DNA of 40,961 bases from CAVQFO01 sp963711725 (GCA_963711725.1 CAVQFO010000056.1:1-40961); one strand, 5' to 3'. Shown: positions 1 through 7,378, counted from the stretch's first letter. Notes: a model not told the origin generated them from the sequence alone. A program made the numbers and translations.

Positions 1-593
1 CAGAACTGGACGATATCTGGTCCAAGGCCAACGTGGTCAAGCAGACCGAGGCACCGGAAAAGCGCACTCCGCGTTACCGGGCACACAACTGGAACCGCAA
101 GAATGAAAGCCGGGGCGGCATGGCGCTGTTCTGTGCCAAGGACAGCCCCATGCAGGTCAAGGTGGGCGAGCTGGTGGCCTACGGGCCGTCCAAGATCCAA
201 CCGGGCAAGGACTGGCGGATCGGCACCATTCGCTGGCTGCGAACCCGTCCCAACGGCGGACTGGAGCTGGGCATCAAACACTTGGCGGACGACGCGCTGG
301 CCGCCGGAAGCAAAGCCGTCAGGGGCCCCGGCTCCGGGGCGGAGTATTTCCGCGCGATCTTCGTGCCGCGGGTCAATCCACTGGTTCAGGAAGCGACTTT
401 GCTGACGCCAGCCGCCGTCTACGATGTAGGCACGGTGCTGAAACTGAACTTGCGGGAACTGGTGGTCTACGCCCAGCTCACCGAGCTCCTGGAGACCACC
501 CGGATGTACGCCCACTTCCGCTACAAGCTGGTGCAGGCCCCACCCGAGGAGCATGCCGGCCCCTCACCCGGGGCCAAGAGCCCCCTGCGCTGA
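1..593 (+). CDS. C-terminal part of a PilZ-like domain protein (partial)
   Basis: The reading frame is open from the first base (the codon at base 3 is in frame) and stops with TGA at 591-593, so the window holds only the C-terminal ~197 residues. The visible part has an RY-x-x-x-N-W-x-R-K-N-E-S-x-G-G-M-A-L-F start, then a beta-rich segment reading VGELVAYG, W-RIGTIRWLR and LELGIKHLA. That arginine-then-beta-barrel pattern is what PilZ (cyclic-di-GMP-binding) and PilZ-like domains look like. The C-terminal ~80 residues (VNPLVQEATLLTPAAVYDVG onward) form a second conserved block I cannot name. It converges on tatC, 42 bases away. Function is inferred from the fold only: it could be a degenerate PilZ that no longer binds nucleotide. 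Confidence 0.5.
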   Translation, partial: ELDDIWSKANVVKQTEAPEKRTPRYRAHNWNRKNESRGGMALFCAKDSPMQVKVGELVAYGPSKIQPGKDWRIGTIRWLRTRPNGGLELGIKHLADDALAAGSKAVRGPGSGAEYFRAIFVPRVNPLVQEATLLTPAAVYDVGTVLKLNLRELVVYAQLTELLETTRMYAHFRYKLVQAPPEEHAGPSPGAKSPLR

Positions 594-635
594 CTCCGGG
601 TCTTGCCGCTGGGCACGCGGCCCCGCCGCGGCCAA

Positions 636-1409
636 TCAGTCTTCCTCGTCCTCGTCGCTGCCCGGCTTGGCGGGTGCCACGTAGAACCGGCACAGCCACA
701 ATCCGATCTCGTAGAGCATCCAGATAGGCACGGCCAGCAGGATTTGGGAGACCACGTCCGGCGGGGTCAGCACCATGCCGATGAAGAACGCGGCAACCAC
801 CACGTACGGTCGCTTCTGAGCCATGGCCTGACGGGTCACAACCCCGGTCTTCACCAGCAGAATCGTGCCGATGGGGACCTGGAAAGCGGCGCCGAAGGCG
901 AAAAACAGGGTCAGCACAAAGCTCAGGTACTCGCCCATGTCGGTCATGGGGAGCACACCTTCGGGCGCGATGCTGGTGAAGAATTTGAAAATAAGCGGAA
1001 ACACGACGAAGTAGGCAAACGCCGCGCCGGTATAGAACAGCGCCACGCTGGCGGCCATCAGCGGCCAGACGAGGCGGCGCTCGTGTTTGTACAACCCCGG
1101 GGCAACGAAGGCCCAGAGCTGATAGAGCAGGTAGGGCATGCACACGAAGATCGCCACGATCAGCGACAGCTTCATGGGGACCAGGAAAGTGTCGGCCACC
1201 TTCGTGGCGATCATGTGGGAGCCGGCGGGCAGAACCTTGACCAGCGGACCGGCGAACCAGCCGTACAGCCGCTCCGAGAACGGATAAAGGCACAGGAAGA
1301 TCGCGATCACTACGATGGCGCTGCGCATCAGCCGACTGCGCAACTCCAGCAAGTGACTCAGAAAGGGTCGTTCGGCGTCCTCGGACTCGATCTCAGCCTT
1401 CTCCGCCAT
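636..1409 (-). CDS. tatC: Sec-independent protein translocase subunit TatC
   Basis: Inner-membrane core of the twin-arginine translocase, which binds the RR signal peptide of folded substrates together with TatB. With the ATG at 1409 the protein is 257 aa with six predicted membrane helices. It has the family signatures HLLELRSRL near residues 19-27 (the Glu contacts the twin arginines), FVAPGLYKHERR near 101-112 and VPIWMLYEIG near 227-236. The tail is acidic (SDEDEED). A second in-frame ATG lies at 1421, but AAGG there abuts the codon, whereas the same AAGGATGAG element is better spaced for 1409. The start overlaps the end of tatB, indicating translational coupling. It is the last gene of a tatABC set that follows the his operon. 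Confidence 0.96.
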   Translation of the reverse strand: MAEKAEIESEDAERPFLSHLLELRSRLMRSAIVVIAIFLCLYPFSERLYGWFAGPLVKVLPAGSHMIATKVADTFLVPMKLSLIVAIFVCMPYLLYQLWAFVAPGLYKHERRLVWPLMAASVALFYTGAAFAYFVVFPLIFKFFTSIAPEGVLPMTDMGEYLSFVLTLFFAFGAAFQVPIGTILLVKTGVVTRQAMAQKRPYVVVAAFFIGMVLTPPDVVSQILLAVPIWMLYEIGLWLCRFYVAPAKPGSDEDEED

Positions 1410-1809
1410 GCCGCGGCTCATCCTTTACTTTGGTTATATATGCCGTGGATTCGTCGGTGTTCGGTTCGGCGGGGGCCTCGGCCGCCGGCTGCTCGGCCGC
1501 CGGCTGCTCGTCGGCCGCCCGCGTCGGAGTCGGCTCCGACTCACCCTTGGCGTCATTGTCGGATTCCGGCGGTTTGATGGGACCGGCGGCATCCTCGGAC
1601 AACTGCTGCCGGATCGCATCGCGGGCGCGCTTGAGCTCTTCCAGCTCCAGCTCCCGCTCGATATCGGAGCGCACGTTGGAATACATGGCCCGGGCCCGCC
1701 CCACCCAGAGCCCGAGAGTGCGTGCCACCTTGGGCAGACGCTCCGGGCCGAGCACGATCAGGCCGACCACGAGCAGCAGGAACAGCTCGGTAAAGCCGAC
1801 GTCGAACAT
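1393..1809 (-). CDS. tatB: Sec-independent protein translocase subunit TatB
   Basis: Partner of TatC in the signal-peptide receptor complex. The 138-aa protein begins with a short periplasmic N-terminus and one membrane helix (about residues 5-21), followed by the TatA/B hinge GPERLP (21-26) and an amphipathic helix KVARTLGLWVGRARAMYSNV. The residues after the hinge and the longer charged C-terminus identify it as TatB rather than TatA. The C-terminal ~50 residues are a disordered Pro/Ala/Glu-rich tail containing a duplicated EQPAA unit (see the repeat at 1481-1510). It lies 36 bases downstream of tatA and overlaps tatC. Confidence 0.95.
   Translation of the reverse strand: MFDVGFTELFLLLVVGLIVLGPERLPKVARTLGLWVGRARAMYSNVRSDIERELELEELKRARDAIRQQLSEDAAGPIKPPESDNDAKGESEPTPTRAADEQPAAEQPAAEAPAEPNTDESTAYITKVKDEPRHGGEG
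1481..1510. repeat. 15-bp perfect tandem duplication inside tatB
   Basis: Two exact adjacent copies of gccgccggctgctcg (1481-1495 and 1496-1510). In the minus-strand tatB frame they encode the repeated EQPAA of the disordered tail. The unit length is a multiple of three, so copy-number change would keep the frame. Confidence 0.85.
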
Positions 1810-1845
1810 TCAGTCAGTCTTTTTGTCGGAGGGAAAGAACACCAC

Positions 1846-2094
1846 TCAGGAAGAGTGGTGCTCCTTGGTCTCGCGCTGGGCCTGCTGCGCCGGGGCGGAT
1901 TCACCCTCGTTCGACTCCAGCTTGCCGCGCTCCTCGTCGTCCTTCTTCTCGCCTTCATTCATGGCGGAGCGGAAGCCTTTCACGGCGCCACCCAGATCAT
2001 TGCCGATGTTGCGAATCTTCTTGGTGCCGAAGATCAGCAGCACGATCAGAAGGATCAACAGCAGCGAACCGACACTCATGCCACCAAAACCCAT
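1846..2094 (-). CDS. tatA: Sec-independent protein translocase subunit TatA
   Basis: Pore-forming or membrane-weakening subunit recruited to TatBC-substrate complexes. It is 82 aa, with the N-terminal membrane helix SVGSLLLILLIVLLIF (about residues 7-22), the conserved Phe-Gly hinge at 22-23 and the amphipathic helix TKKIRNIGNDLGGAVKGF. The tail is short and charged. The MGFGG start is typical of gammaproteobacterial TatA. It lies 29 bases after hisE and 36 before tatB, so tatABC are probably co-transcribed with the his genes. Confidence 0.96.
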   Translation of the reverse strand: MGFGGMSVGSLLLILLIVLLIFGTKKIRNIGNDLGGAVKGFRSAMNEGEKKDDEERGKLESNEGESAPAQQAQRETKEHHSS

Positions 2095-2123
2095 GACTAC
2101 TCTCCCGCGGGACCAACCCGCTC

Positions 2124-2444
2124 TTATGGTTTGCGCCTGGACGCCTTTTCCTCGATACCCGATGTACCGAATCGGCGTTCCAGTTCTTCCAGCACCGCGT
2201 CGGCGGGAATGTCGAGCGCGGCGAGCATGACCATGCTATGGAACCACAGATCGGCGGTTTCATAAACAATATGATCACGTTCGCCATCCTTGGCCGCCAG
2301 AACTGTTTCGGTGGCCTCTTCGCCCACCTTTTTCAGTATGGCGTCCAGCCCCTTGGCATAGAGGCCGGCCACATAGGAACTCTTGGGATCAGCCGCCTTG
2401 CGTTCACGCAGGACGGCTTCCAGACGTTGAAGGACATCATTCAT
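2124..2444 (-). CDS. hisE: Phosphoribosyl-ATP pyrophosphatase HisE
   Basis: Second step of histidine synthesis: hydrolysis of phosphoribosyl-ATP to phosphoribosyl-AMP and pyrophosphate. The protein is 106 aa and all-helical, of the MazG-like superfamily. Metal-binding acidic clusters are visible as KKVGEEATE (38-46) and YETADLWFH (61-69). The frame stays open upstream, but the ATG at 2444 gives the family-length protein and overlaps the end of hisI by 8 bases. It is a stand-alone enzyme here, not the HisIE fusion of enterobacteria. Confidence 0.95.
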   Translation of the reverse strand: MNDVLQRLEAVLRERKAADPKSSYVAGLYAKGLDAILKKVGEEATETVLAAKDGERDHIVYETADLWFHSMVMLAALDIPADAVLEELERRFGTSGIEEKASRRKP

Positions 2445-2844
2445 CGCGCGGGCCCTCGGGCTTGTAGATCTGCGCCGGGTCCTTGAGGACGGGATCGACA
2501 CTCTCCCAGCCCGCGTCGCCGAGCCGCTGAAAGAAACAGCTCTCTCGTCCAGTATGACAGGCAACGCCGCCGATTTGTTCCACGCACAAGAGGATAACAT
2601 CGGCATCGCAATCGGCGCGGATTTCGCGCACCCTCTGCACGTGGCCGGACTCCTCGCCCTTGCGCCACAGCCGGCCCCGGGAACGGGACCAGTATACCGC
2701 CCGGCCGCTTCGGGCCGTTTCGGCCAAGGCCTCGCGGTTCATCCAGGCGAACATCAACACCCGGCCGGATTCGGCATCCTGGGCAATGGCCGGGATCAGG
2801 CCGTCGGCGTTCCACGCAAGCTGATCGAGCCAGACCTCGCTCAC
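2437..2844 (-). CDS. hisI: Phosphoribosyl-AMP cyclohydrolase HisI
   Basis: Third step of histidine synthesis: opening of the adenine ring of phosphoribosyl-AMP. It is 135 aa and carries the signature WRKGEESGH (60-68), the Mg-binding DCDAD (78-82) and ACHTGRESCFF (95-105). Cys79, Cys96 and Cys103 are the expected zinc ligands. The start is GTG at 2844, in a GTGA overlap with the stop codon of hisF. It is monofunctional, with hisE separate and directly downstream. Confidence 0.95.
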   Translation of the reverse strand: MSEVWLDQLAWNADGLIPAIAQDAESGRVLMFAWMNREALAETARSGRAVYWSRSRGRLWRKGEESGHVQRVREIRADCDADVILLCVEQIGGVACHTGRESCFFQRLGDAGWESVDPVLKDPAQIYKPEGPRDE

Positions 2845-3635
2845 GCCGCGCTCTCCCCGGCCAGGCGCCTCACCTCTATGCCTGCCTCGGCCATATACGC
2901 CTTGGCTTGCTCCAGCGTGTACTCGCCGAAATGGAAAATGCTGGCGGCCAGCACGGCATCCGCTTCACCCACCAGGATCCCATCCACCAGGTGCTGCAGG
3001 TTGCCCACGCCGCCGGAGGCGATCACGGGCACTTCCACGGCGCGGCTGATGGCACGGGTCAGTTCCAGGTCGAAGCCTTCCTTGGTGCCGTCGCGATCCA
3101 TGCTGGTCAGCAGGATCTCGCCGGCGCCGGCCTCCGTCATTCGCCGCGCCCAGTCCACGGCATCCAGCCCGGCCGACTTGCGGCCGCCGTGGGTAAAAAC
3201 TTCCCAGCGCGGCTCCTCGTCGTCGCGGCTGACGCGCTTGGCGTCGATGGCCACCACGATGCACTGGGAGCCGAAGCGATCCGCGGCCTCGGCCACGAAT
3301 TCCGGGCGTTTGACCGCGGCGGTATTGATCGAAACCTTGTCGGCGCCGGCATTGAGCATGCGGCGGATATCCACCAACTCGCGAATCCCGCCGCCCACCG
3401 TCAGGGGAATGAACACCTGGCCGGCCACCTGCTCCACCACGTGGGCCATGGTGTCGCGATCCTCGGCGCTGGCGGTGATATCCAGGAAGGTGATTTCATC
3501 CGCACCGGCCGCGTCGTAACGCCGGGCGACTTCCACGGGATCGCCGGCGTCGCGGATGTCCACGAACTTGACCCCTTTCACCACGCGGCCGTTGTCCACG
3601 TCGAGGCAGGGGATCAGGCGTTTGGCTAGGGGCAT
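2841..3635 (-). CDS. hisF: Imidazole glycerol phosphate synthase cyclase subunit HisF
   Basis: Uses ammonia delivered by HisH to convert PRFAR into imidazole glycerol phosphate and AICAR. It is 264 aa with a (beta/alpha)8 barrel starting LIPCLDVDNGRVVKG. The catalytic aspartates are Asp12 and Asp131 (VAIDAKR), and the phosphate-binding GGGI is at 81-84 with its half-barrel mirror near ASGGVG (207-212). It overlaps hisI by 4 bases and follows hisA by 64 bases. Confidence 0.97.
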   Translation of the reverse strand: MPLAKRLIPCLDVDNGRVVKGVKFVDIRDAGDPVEVARRYDAAGADEITFLDITASAEDRDTMAHVVEQVAGQVFIPLTVGGGIRELVDIRRMLNAGADKVSINTAAVKRPEFVAEAADRFGSQCIVVAIDAKRVSRDDEEPRWEVFTHGGRKSAGLDAVDWARRMTEAGAGEILLTSMDRDGTKEGFDLELTRAISRAVEVPVIASGGVGNLQHLVDGILVGEADAVLAASIFHFGEYTLEQAKAYMAEAGIEVRRLAGESAA

Positions 3636-3699
3636 GAAATCCTCGAGGCTGTTGAAGCCGATCTACACGAGACGGTAAGCGACACCGGGCACCGTCTTG

Positions 3700-4446
3700 T
3701 CAGGCGGGCGTCTGGCCCAGTTCCAAGGCCAGGCGCTGGGCTTCCCGCAAATCCAGGGAACCCTCGTACAAGGCCCGCCCGACAATGGCGCCGAATACCC
3801 CGTCCTTGGAGGCTTCGCAAAGTTCGCGTACGTCATCCATGCTGCTGACGCCGCCGGAGGCGATCACGGGAATGGTGACCTTGCGAGCCAATTCCCGGGT
3901 GGCGCCGGTGTTGACGCCCCGCATCATGCCGTCCCGGCCGATGTCCGTGAATACCAGCGCCTCCACGCCAGCCTCCTCGAAACGCACGGCCATGTCGACG
4001 GCATCGTGCTTGGAAAGCTTGGACCAGCCTTCCACGGCCACTTTACCATCGCGGGCGTCCAGGCCGACGATGATGTGGCCGGGAAACTCCAGGCAGGCGT
4101 CGTCGACGAAGTGCGGCGCGCGAACGGCCTGGGTGCCGATGATCACATAGTCCACGCCCACGTCCAGATAGGTCTGGATGCTGTCGAAATCCCGAATCCC
4201 GCCGCCCACCTGGATTTCCACATCCGGGAACGTCTCGGAGATGCGGCCGATGATATCGGCGTTGACGGGGAATCCGGCCACGGCACCGTTGAGATCCACG
4301 ATGTGGATACGCTTGCTGCCGGCCTCGATCCAGCGTTCGGCCATGGCGACCGGGTCGTCGGAGAACACGGTCTCATCGTTCATGTTGCCCTGGCGCAACC
4401 GGACGCAACGTCCGTCTTTCAGATCGATGGCGGGTATCAGAAGCAT
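3700..4446 (-). CDS. hisA: ProFAR isomerase HisA
   Basis: Amadori isomerisation of ProFAR to PRFAR, the step before HisHF. It is 248 aa with a half-barrel-duplicated TIM fold: LIPAIDLKDGRCVRL at the N-terminus with catalytic Asp8, GGGIRD at 81-86, Asp130 in VGLDARDG, and FTDIGRDG near 167-174. It lies between hisH (17 bases upstream) and hisF, the usual gammaproteobacterial order. Confidence 0.97.
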   Translation of the reverse strand: MLLIPAIDLKDGRCVRLRQGNMNDETVFSDDPVAMAERWIEAGSKRIHIVDLNGAVAGFPVNADIIGRISETFPDVEIQVGGGIRDFDSIQTYLDVGVDYVIIGTQAVRAPHFVDDACLEFPGHIIVGLDARDGKVAVEGWSKLSKHDAVDMAVRFEEAGVEALVFTDIGRDGMMRGVNTGATRELARKVTIPVIASGGVSSMDDVRELCEASKDGVFGAIVGRALYEGSLDLREAQRLALELGQTPA

Positions 4447-4463
4447 AAAATCTCTCGCTATCG

Positions 4464-5105
4464 CTATGCGGTGCCGTCCCAGCGGACGAAGTTCGCCAGC
4501 AGGTCGAGCCCGGCATGCTGGCTTTTCTCAGGGTGGAACTGCGTGGCGAATATATTCTCGCGGGCCACCGCCGCAGTAAAGTCGATTCCGTAGTTGCTGG
4601 TGCCGGCCACGTCCGCAGGGTCGTCGGGCACGGCGTAATAGCTGTGCACGAAATAGAACCAGCTGTCGTTGGGAATGCCCCGCCACAGTGGATGATCCCG
4701 ATCGCGGTGCACCCGATTCCAACCCATGTGCGGAACCTTGAACCGGCCCGGCACGTCGGCCAGGGCGGTGCCGAAGTACCGCACGCGGCCAGACACGAGA
4801 CCGACCGCGTCGATGCCCCGGTTTTCCTCGCTGTGGCCCAAAAGCGCCTGCATGCCCAGGCAAATCCCGAGAAAGGGTTTGGTCTCGGCCACTTCCCGGA
4901 TCACCTGCAGCAATTCCAAGCGCCGCAACTCGCTCATGCAATCGCGAATGGCGCCCACACCGGGAAACACGACCCGGTCGGCGCGGCGGATGTGCTCGGG
5001 GTCGTAGGTCACCTCCACCCAGTCGTTGCCGCAGACGTACTCCAACGCCTTGGACACCGAACGCAGGTTGCCCATCCCGTAGTCGATCACTGCAATGGTA
5101 GCCAT
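4464..5105 (-). CDS. hisH: Imidazole glycerol phosphate synthase glutaminase subunit HisH
   Basis: Class I glutamine amidotransferase that hydrolyses glutamine and channels ammonia to HisF. The 213-aa protein has the nucleophile Cys82 in GICLGMQ (80-86), and His191 and Glu193 in QFHPEKSQ complete the triad. The oxyanion-strand region is DYGMGN followed by FPGVGA. It lies about 100 bases downstream of hisB. Confidence 0.97.
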   Translation of the reverse strand: MATIAVIDYGMGNLRSVSKALEYVCGNDWVEVTYDPEHIRRADRVVFPGVGAIRDCMSELRRLELLQVIREVAETKPFLGICLGMQALLGHSEENRGIDAVGLVSGRVRYFGTALADVPGRFKVPHMGWNRVHRDRDHPLWRGIPNDSWFYFVHSYYAVPDDPADVAGTSNYGIDFTAAVARENIFATQFHPEKSQHAGLDLLANFVRWDGTA

Positions 5106-5201
5106 CGAAGCTCAGCCTAAAGAAATTCTGGAAACGATCAAGCGTGACGAACCGCCGCCGGCGCACAAGGCGTGGGCGGCTCACTCACCGGAGCCGTATC
5201 G

Positions 5202-5795
5202 TTATAGATGCCCTTTGGTTGAGGGGGTGACGTCCGCCATGCGCGGATCAGGCTCAGCCGCCATGCGCAGCGCCCGACCGAAGGCCTTGAACACCGTTTC
5301 GATGATGTGGTGGGTGTTGCGCCCGCGCAGGCTGTCGATGTGCAGCGTCATCTGGGCGTGATTGACCAGCCCCTGGAAGAATTCCCGAAACAGATCCACG
5401 TCGAAACCACCGACCGTGGCGCGGGGGAAATCCACGTGGTATTCCAGGCCAGGGCGGCCGGAGAAATCCACAACCACCCGCGACAAGGCTTCATCCAACG
5501 GGCAATAGGCGTGACCGAAGCGGCGAATGCCCTTCTTGTCGCCCAGAGCCTGACGCAGCGCCTGGCCCATGGTAATGCCCACATCTTCAACGGTGTGGTG
5601 CGCGTCGATGTGCAAGTCGCCCTGGGCCCGGATGTCCAGATCGATCAACCCGTGGCGGGCCACCTGATCCAGCATGTGCTCCAGAAAGGGCACGCCCAGG
5701 TCAAATTTGGCGCTGCCCCGCCCGTCCAGATTAAGGCTGACCTGAACCTGGGTTTCCAACGTATCGCGCTCGACGCTCGCCGTTCGCTCCGCCAT
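5202..5795 (-). CDS. hisB: Imidazoleglycerol-phosphate dehydratase HisB (monofunctional)
   Basis: Dehydrates imidazole glycerol phosphate to imidazole acetol phosphate. The protein is 197 aa, the single-domain length, so it lacks the N-terminal histidinol-phosphatase half of the E. coli enzyme. The duplicated metal-binding motifs are visible: FLEHM (His40), DAHHTVEDVG (64-73) and RGRNTHHIIE with His162/His163. It is the first gene of the his-tat run. An AAGGA lies about 15 bases before the ATG. I see no leader peptide rich in His codons, so classical enterobacterial attenuation is not supported. Confidence 0.96.
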   Translation of the reverse strand: MAERTASVERDTLETQVQVSLNLDGRGSAKFDLGVPFLEHMLDQVARHGLIDLDIRAQGDLHIDAHHTVEDVGITMGQALRQALGDKKGIRRFGHAYCPLDEALSRVVVDFSGRPGLEYHVDFPRATVGGFDVDLFREFFQGLVNHAQMTLHIDSLRGRNTHHIIETVFKAFGRALRMAAEPDPRMADVTPSTKGHL

Positions 5796-5867
5796 GGCTT
5801 GCTTGCCGTCCTTCTAGGGATGCCCGAACAAGGTTCGGATCATAGCACAGGCCGCGCGGGTTCCGAG

Positions 5868-5906
5868 CGCCGCCGGAGGCCTTTCAGGCTCAGGCCTCCG
5901 GCGGCG
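5868..5906 (-). terminator. Strong stem-loop at the 3' end of dtd
   Basis: A perfect 14-bp inverted repeat (5868-5881 with 5893-5906) flanks an 11-base loop that contains the dtd stop codon. The upstream arm is therefore made of the last codons of dtd. There is no run of T after the stem on the minus strand, so it does not look like a textbook intrinsic terminator. It may protect the mRNA 3' end or act as a weak terminator between dtd and hisB. Confidence 0.5.
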
Positions 5907-6345
5907 TGCGCAGCCAGAAAGTCACGGGGCCGTCATTGGTCAGACTGACCTGCATGTCCGCGCCGAAGAGGCCGCTGGCCAACCGCTCCGGCGGCAGCCG
6001 CTTGCCGGCCTCCGCCAAGAGATGATCAAACAGACGGCGGCCGTCTTCAGGCGCGGCAGCGGGCGTGAAGCTGGGCCGATTGCCCTTGCGGGTGTCGGCC
6101 GACAGGGTGAATTGGGGCACCAACAGGAGGGAACCGTCGCTGTCCATCACCGAGCGGTTCATGCGCCCCTGATCGTCGGCAAACACCCGATAGGCCAGCA
6201 GCCGCTCCAGCAGTCGGTCGGCCTCAGTCTCGGAATCGCCCTTCTCGACGCCGACCAGAACCAGGAGGCCCGAGCCGATGATTCCGACCACCTCGCCCCG
6301 AACCCGAACCTCGGCCTGTGTCACCCGCTGCAACAAACCAATCAT
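5890..6345 (-). CDS. dtd: D-aminoacyl-tRNA deacylase
   Basis: Removes D-amino acids (and glycine mischarged on tRNA-Ala) from tRNA in the cytosol. The 151-aa protein begins MIGLLQRV and shows the two signature motifs: SLLLVPQFTL (72-81) and NDGPVTF (137-143), whose Gly-Pro is the cross-subunit cis-proline motif that excludes L-amino acids. Length and motifs match bacterial DTD. It stands alone between the his operon and the non-coding block that begins at 6346. Confidence 0.96.
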   Translation of the reverse strand: MIGLLQRVTQAEVRVRGEVVGIIGSGLLVLVGVEKGDSETEADRLLERLLAYRVFADDQGRMNRSVMDSDGSLLLVPQFTLSADTRKGNRPSFTPAAAPEDGRRLFDHLLAEAGKRLPPERLASGLFGADMQVSLTNDGPVTFWLRTPPEA

Positions 6346-6424
6346 TGCACAATCTTTTCTCTATTGTTAACAGAGCGTTACACAACCCGCAAAAAGTTCC
6401 CAACCCGGTCCCGCCAAAGTCGAT

Positions 6425-6495
6425 CTTCAGATAATTCTTACAAAGCCGATCGCCGTTTACTTACAGAAAGCCGCCCGACTGGGTGGCACTATAAG
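6425..6495 (+). promoter_or_regulatory. Putative GacA/UvrY-type upstream site and promoter of a small RNA
   Basis: Bases 6425-6442 read cttcagataattcttaca. This matches 12 of 18 positions of the E. coli-type UvrY/GacA site (TGTGAGAGATCTCTTACA), including the full right half CTTACA. A second CTTACA half-site lies at 6460-6465. A -10 hexamer TATAAG is at 6490-6495, predicting a start near 6501, so the first site is centred about 67 bases upstream. That is close to the spacing known for Pseudomonas rsmY/rsmZ. No good -35 is present, as expected for an activator-dependent promoter. Comparison was done by eye. Confidence 0.5.
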
Positions 6496-6500
6496 GACCG

Positions 6501-6672
6501 TCACCGATTTCAGGGAAGCTCTTCGCCACGGACGGCGTCGGAACTAAAAACACAAAAAGGACCGGCGCAGAAGAAAAAAACGGAGTTGTCTTTCCCAGGA
6601 AGGGGATGCGCAGATCACCTCCAGCCAAGTGAACGTATGTCAGGCCGGCGCAACGGATGCGCCGGTTTTTTT
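6501..6672 (+). ncRNA. Candidate CsrA/RsmA-sequestering small RNA (CsrB/RsmZ-like)
   Basis: About 172 bases between a predicted start and a plus-strand intrinsic terminator, with no plausible protein. GGA occurs eight times (6514, 6530, 6540, 6559, 6582, 6598, 6604, 6655), where about three would be expected by base composition. Three GGAs fall in hairpin loops: CGCC-ACGGAC-GGCG at 6524-6537, TTCCC-AGGAA-GGGGA at 6592-6606, and the terminator loop ACGGA at 6653-6657. Multiple A-N-GGA loops are the binding sites for CsrA/RsmA in the CsrB, RsmY and RsmZ families. The transcript is orphan: dtd diverges from it and the next gene faces it. Identity is inferred from architecture, not homology. Confidence 0.55.
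6645..6672 (+). terminator. Intrinsic terminator
   Basis: A perfect 8-bp stem CCGGCGCA/TGCGCCGG (6645-6652 and 6658-6665) has a 5-base loop ACGGA, followed by seven T (6666-6672). The T run is on the plus strand only, so a plus-strand transcript must end here although no plus-strand protein gene precedes it. It marks the 3' end of the candidate small RNA. Confidence 0.88.
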
Positions 6673-6685
6673 ATGCCTGTCCGCG

Positions 6686-6706
6686 GGGCGCGGAGGGCCC
6701 GCGCCC
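6686..6706 (-). terminator. Stem-loop downstream of the phasin-like gene
   Basis: An 8-bp GC stem (6686-6693 with 6699-6706) with a 5-base loop starts 12 bases after the stop codon of the minus-strand gene that ends at 6718. No T run follows, so termination is only possible. Confidence 0.35.
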
Positions 6707-6717
6707 ATAACGCCCGC

Positions 6718-7221
6718 TTACTTCGGCGGCTTCTGTTCTTCGTTGAGGTCCTTCGCCATCTTGGCCCAGTCCTGAAGCGTGTCCTGGGCGCGCTGCGCCG
6801 CCTGCTGCCAAGCTTCCAGAACCTGATGGGTTTCACTATCCCAATTGGTGGCAAGCTGCGAGGGATCCAGCGTCTTGACGCTCTCGAACCAGGCACTCCA
6901 GAGCTGGCTCTGGGCTTCGGTCCAGCCCTTCATCATCTCCTGAACCTGCTCGGCCCACTTGGTGACGGCCTCCGGCGCGTTCTCCTTGTCGGTCACCTTG
7001 TCGGACCAGCGGCGCGTCCACGCGGATTGTGCCTCCAGCGCCTGGCGCACGGATTTCTCCCAGGCCTCGAGATTGTGGCGGTAGTCTTCCTGGCCTTGCT
7101 CGGAGCCCGGAGCGGCCCGCCCCCCGAACCCCTTAACCGCGTCCATCCAGTTGTCCCACATGCGGTGCTGCATGTCGGTCCAGGTGCTGACCATCTCCTC
7201 CATTTGCTTGTTCCAGTCCAT
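6718..7221 (-). CDS. Phasin-like / PhaE-like Trp-rich helical protein
   Basis: A 167-aa, almost wholly helical, hydrophilic protein without signal peptide or membrane helix. It is unusually rich in Trp, with W spaced in heptad-like fashion in repeats such as QHRMWDNW, QSAWTRRW, QSQLWSAWF and EAWQQAAQRAQD. This composition is typical of phasin-family proteins that coat polyhydroxyalkanoate granules and of the PhaE subunit of class III PHA synthase. The start has a strong Shine-Dalgarno (AAGGAGGGG, 4 bases before ATG). No other PHA gene is in the window, so granule binding is an inference from sequence character. Confidence 0.55.
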   Translation of the reverse strand: MDWNKQMEEMVSTWTDMQHRMWDNWMDAVKGFGGRAAPGSEQGQEDYRHNLEAWEKSVRQALEAQSAWTRRWSDKVTDKENAPEAVTKWAEQVQEMMKGWTEAQSQLWSAWFESVKTLDPSQLATNWDSETHQVLEAWQQAAQRAQDTLQDWAKMAKDLNEEQKPPK

Positions 7222-7378
7222 CCTACCCCTCCTTAGTATTGATGCAGTCCGGCACGCCTTTATTGATGCCCTAGATATTCTCGGCCGCTGCCTATTGTAC
7301 AGTGGTTACCGCCGGTGTTGTCACGAACGGGACCGAGGGAGATACCGAACGCTCACCCGGCCGACGGCGGGCCCCGTG

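Noticed and set aside
5796..5867. A his-operon leader peptide or attenuator
   Set aside because: No short ORF with a run of His codons and no alternative hairpins with a T run were seen before hisB.
6022..7236. A 404-codon plus-strand frame spanning the dtd-phasin gap
   Set aside because: It crosses the intrinsic terminator and overlaps two real minus-strand genes. The composition in the gap is not protein-like, so the gap is better explained as an RNA gene.
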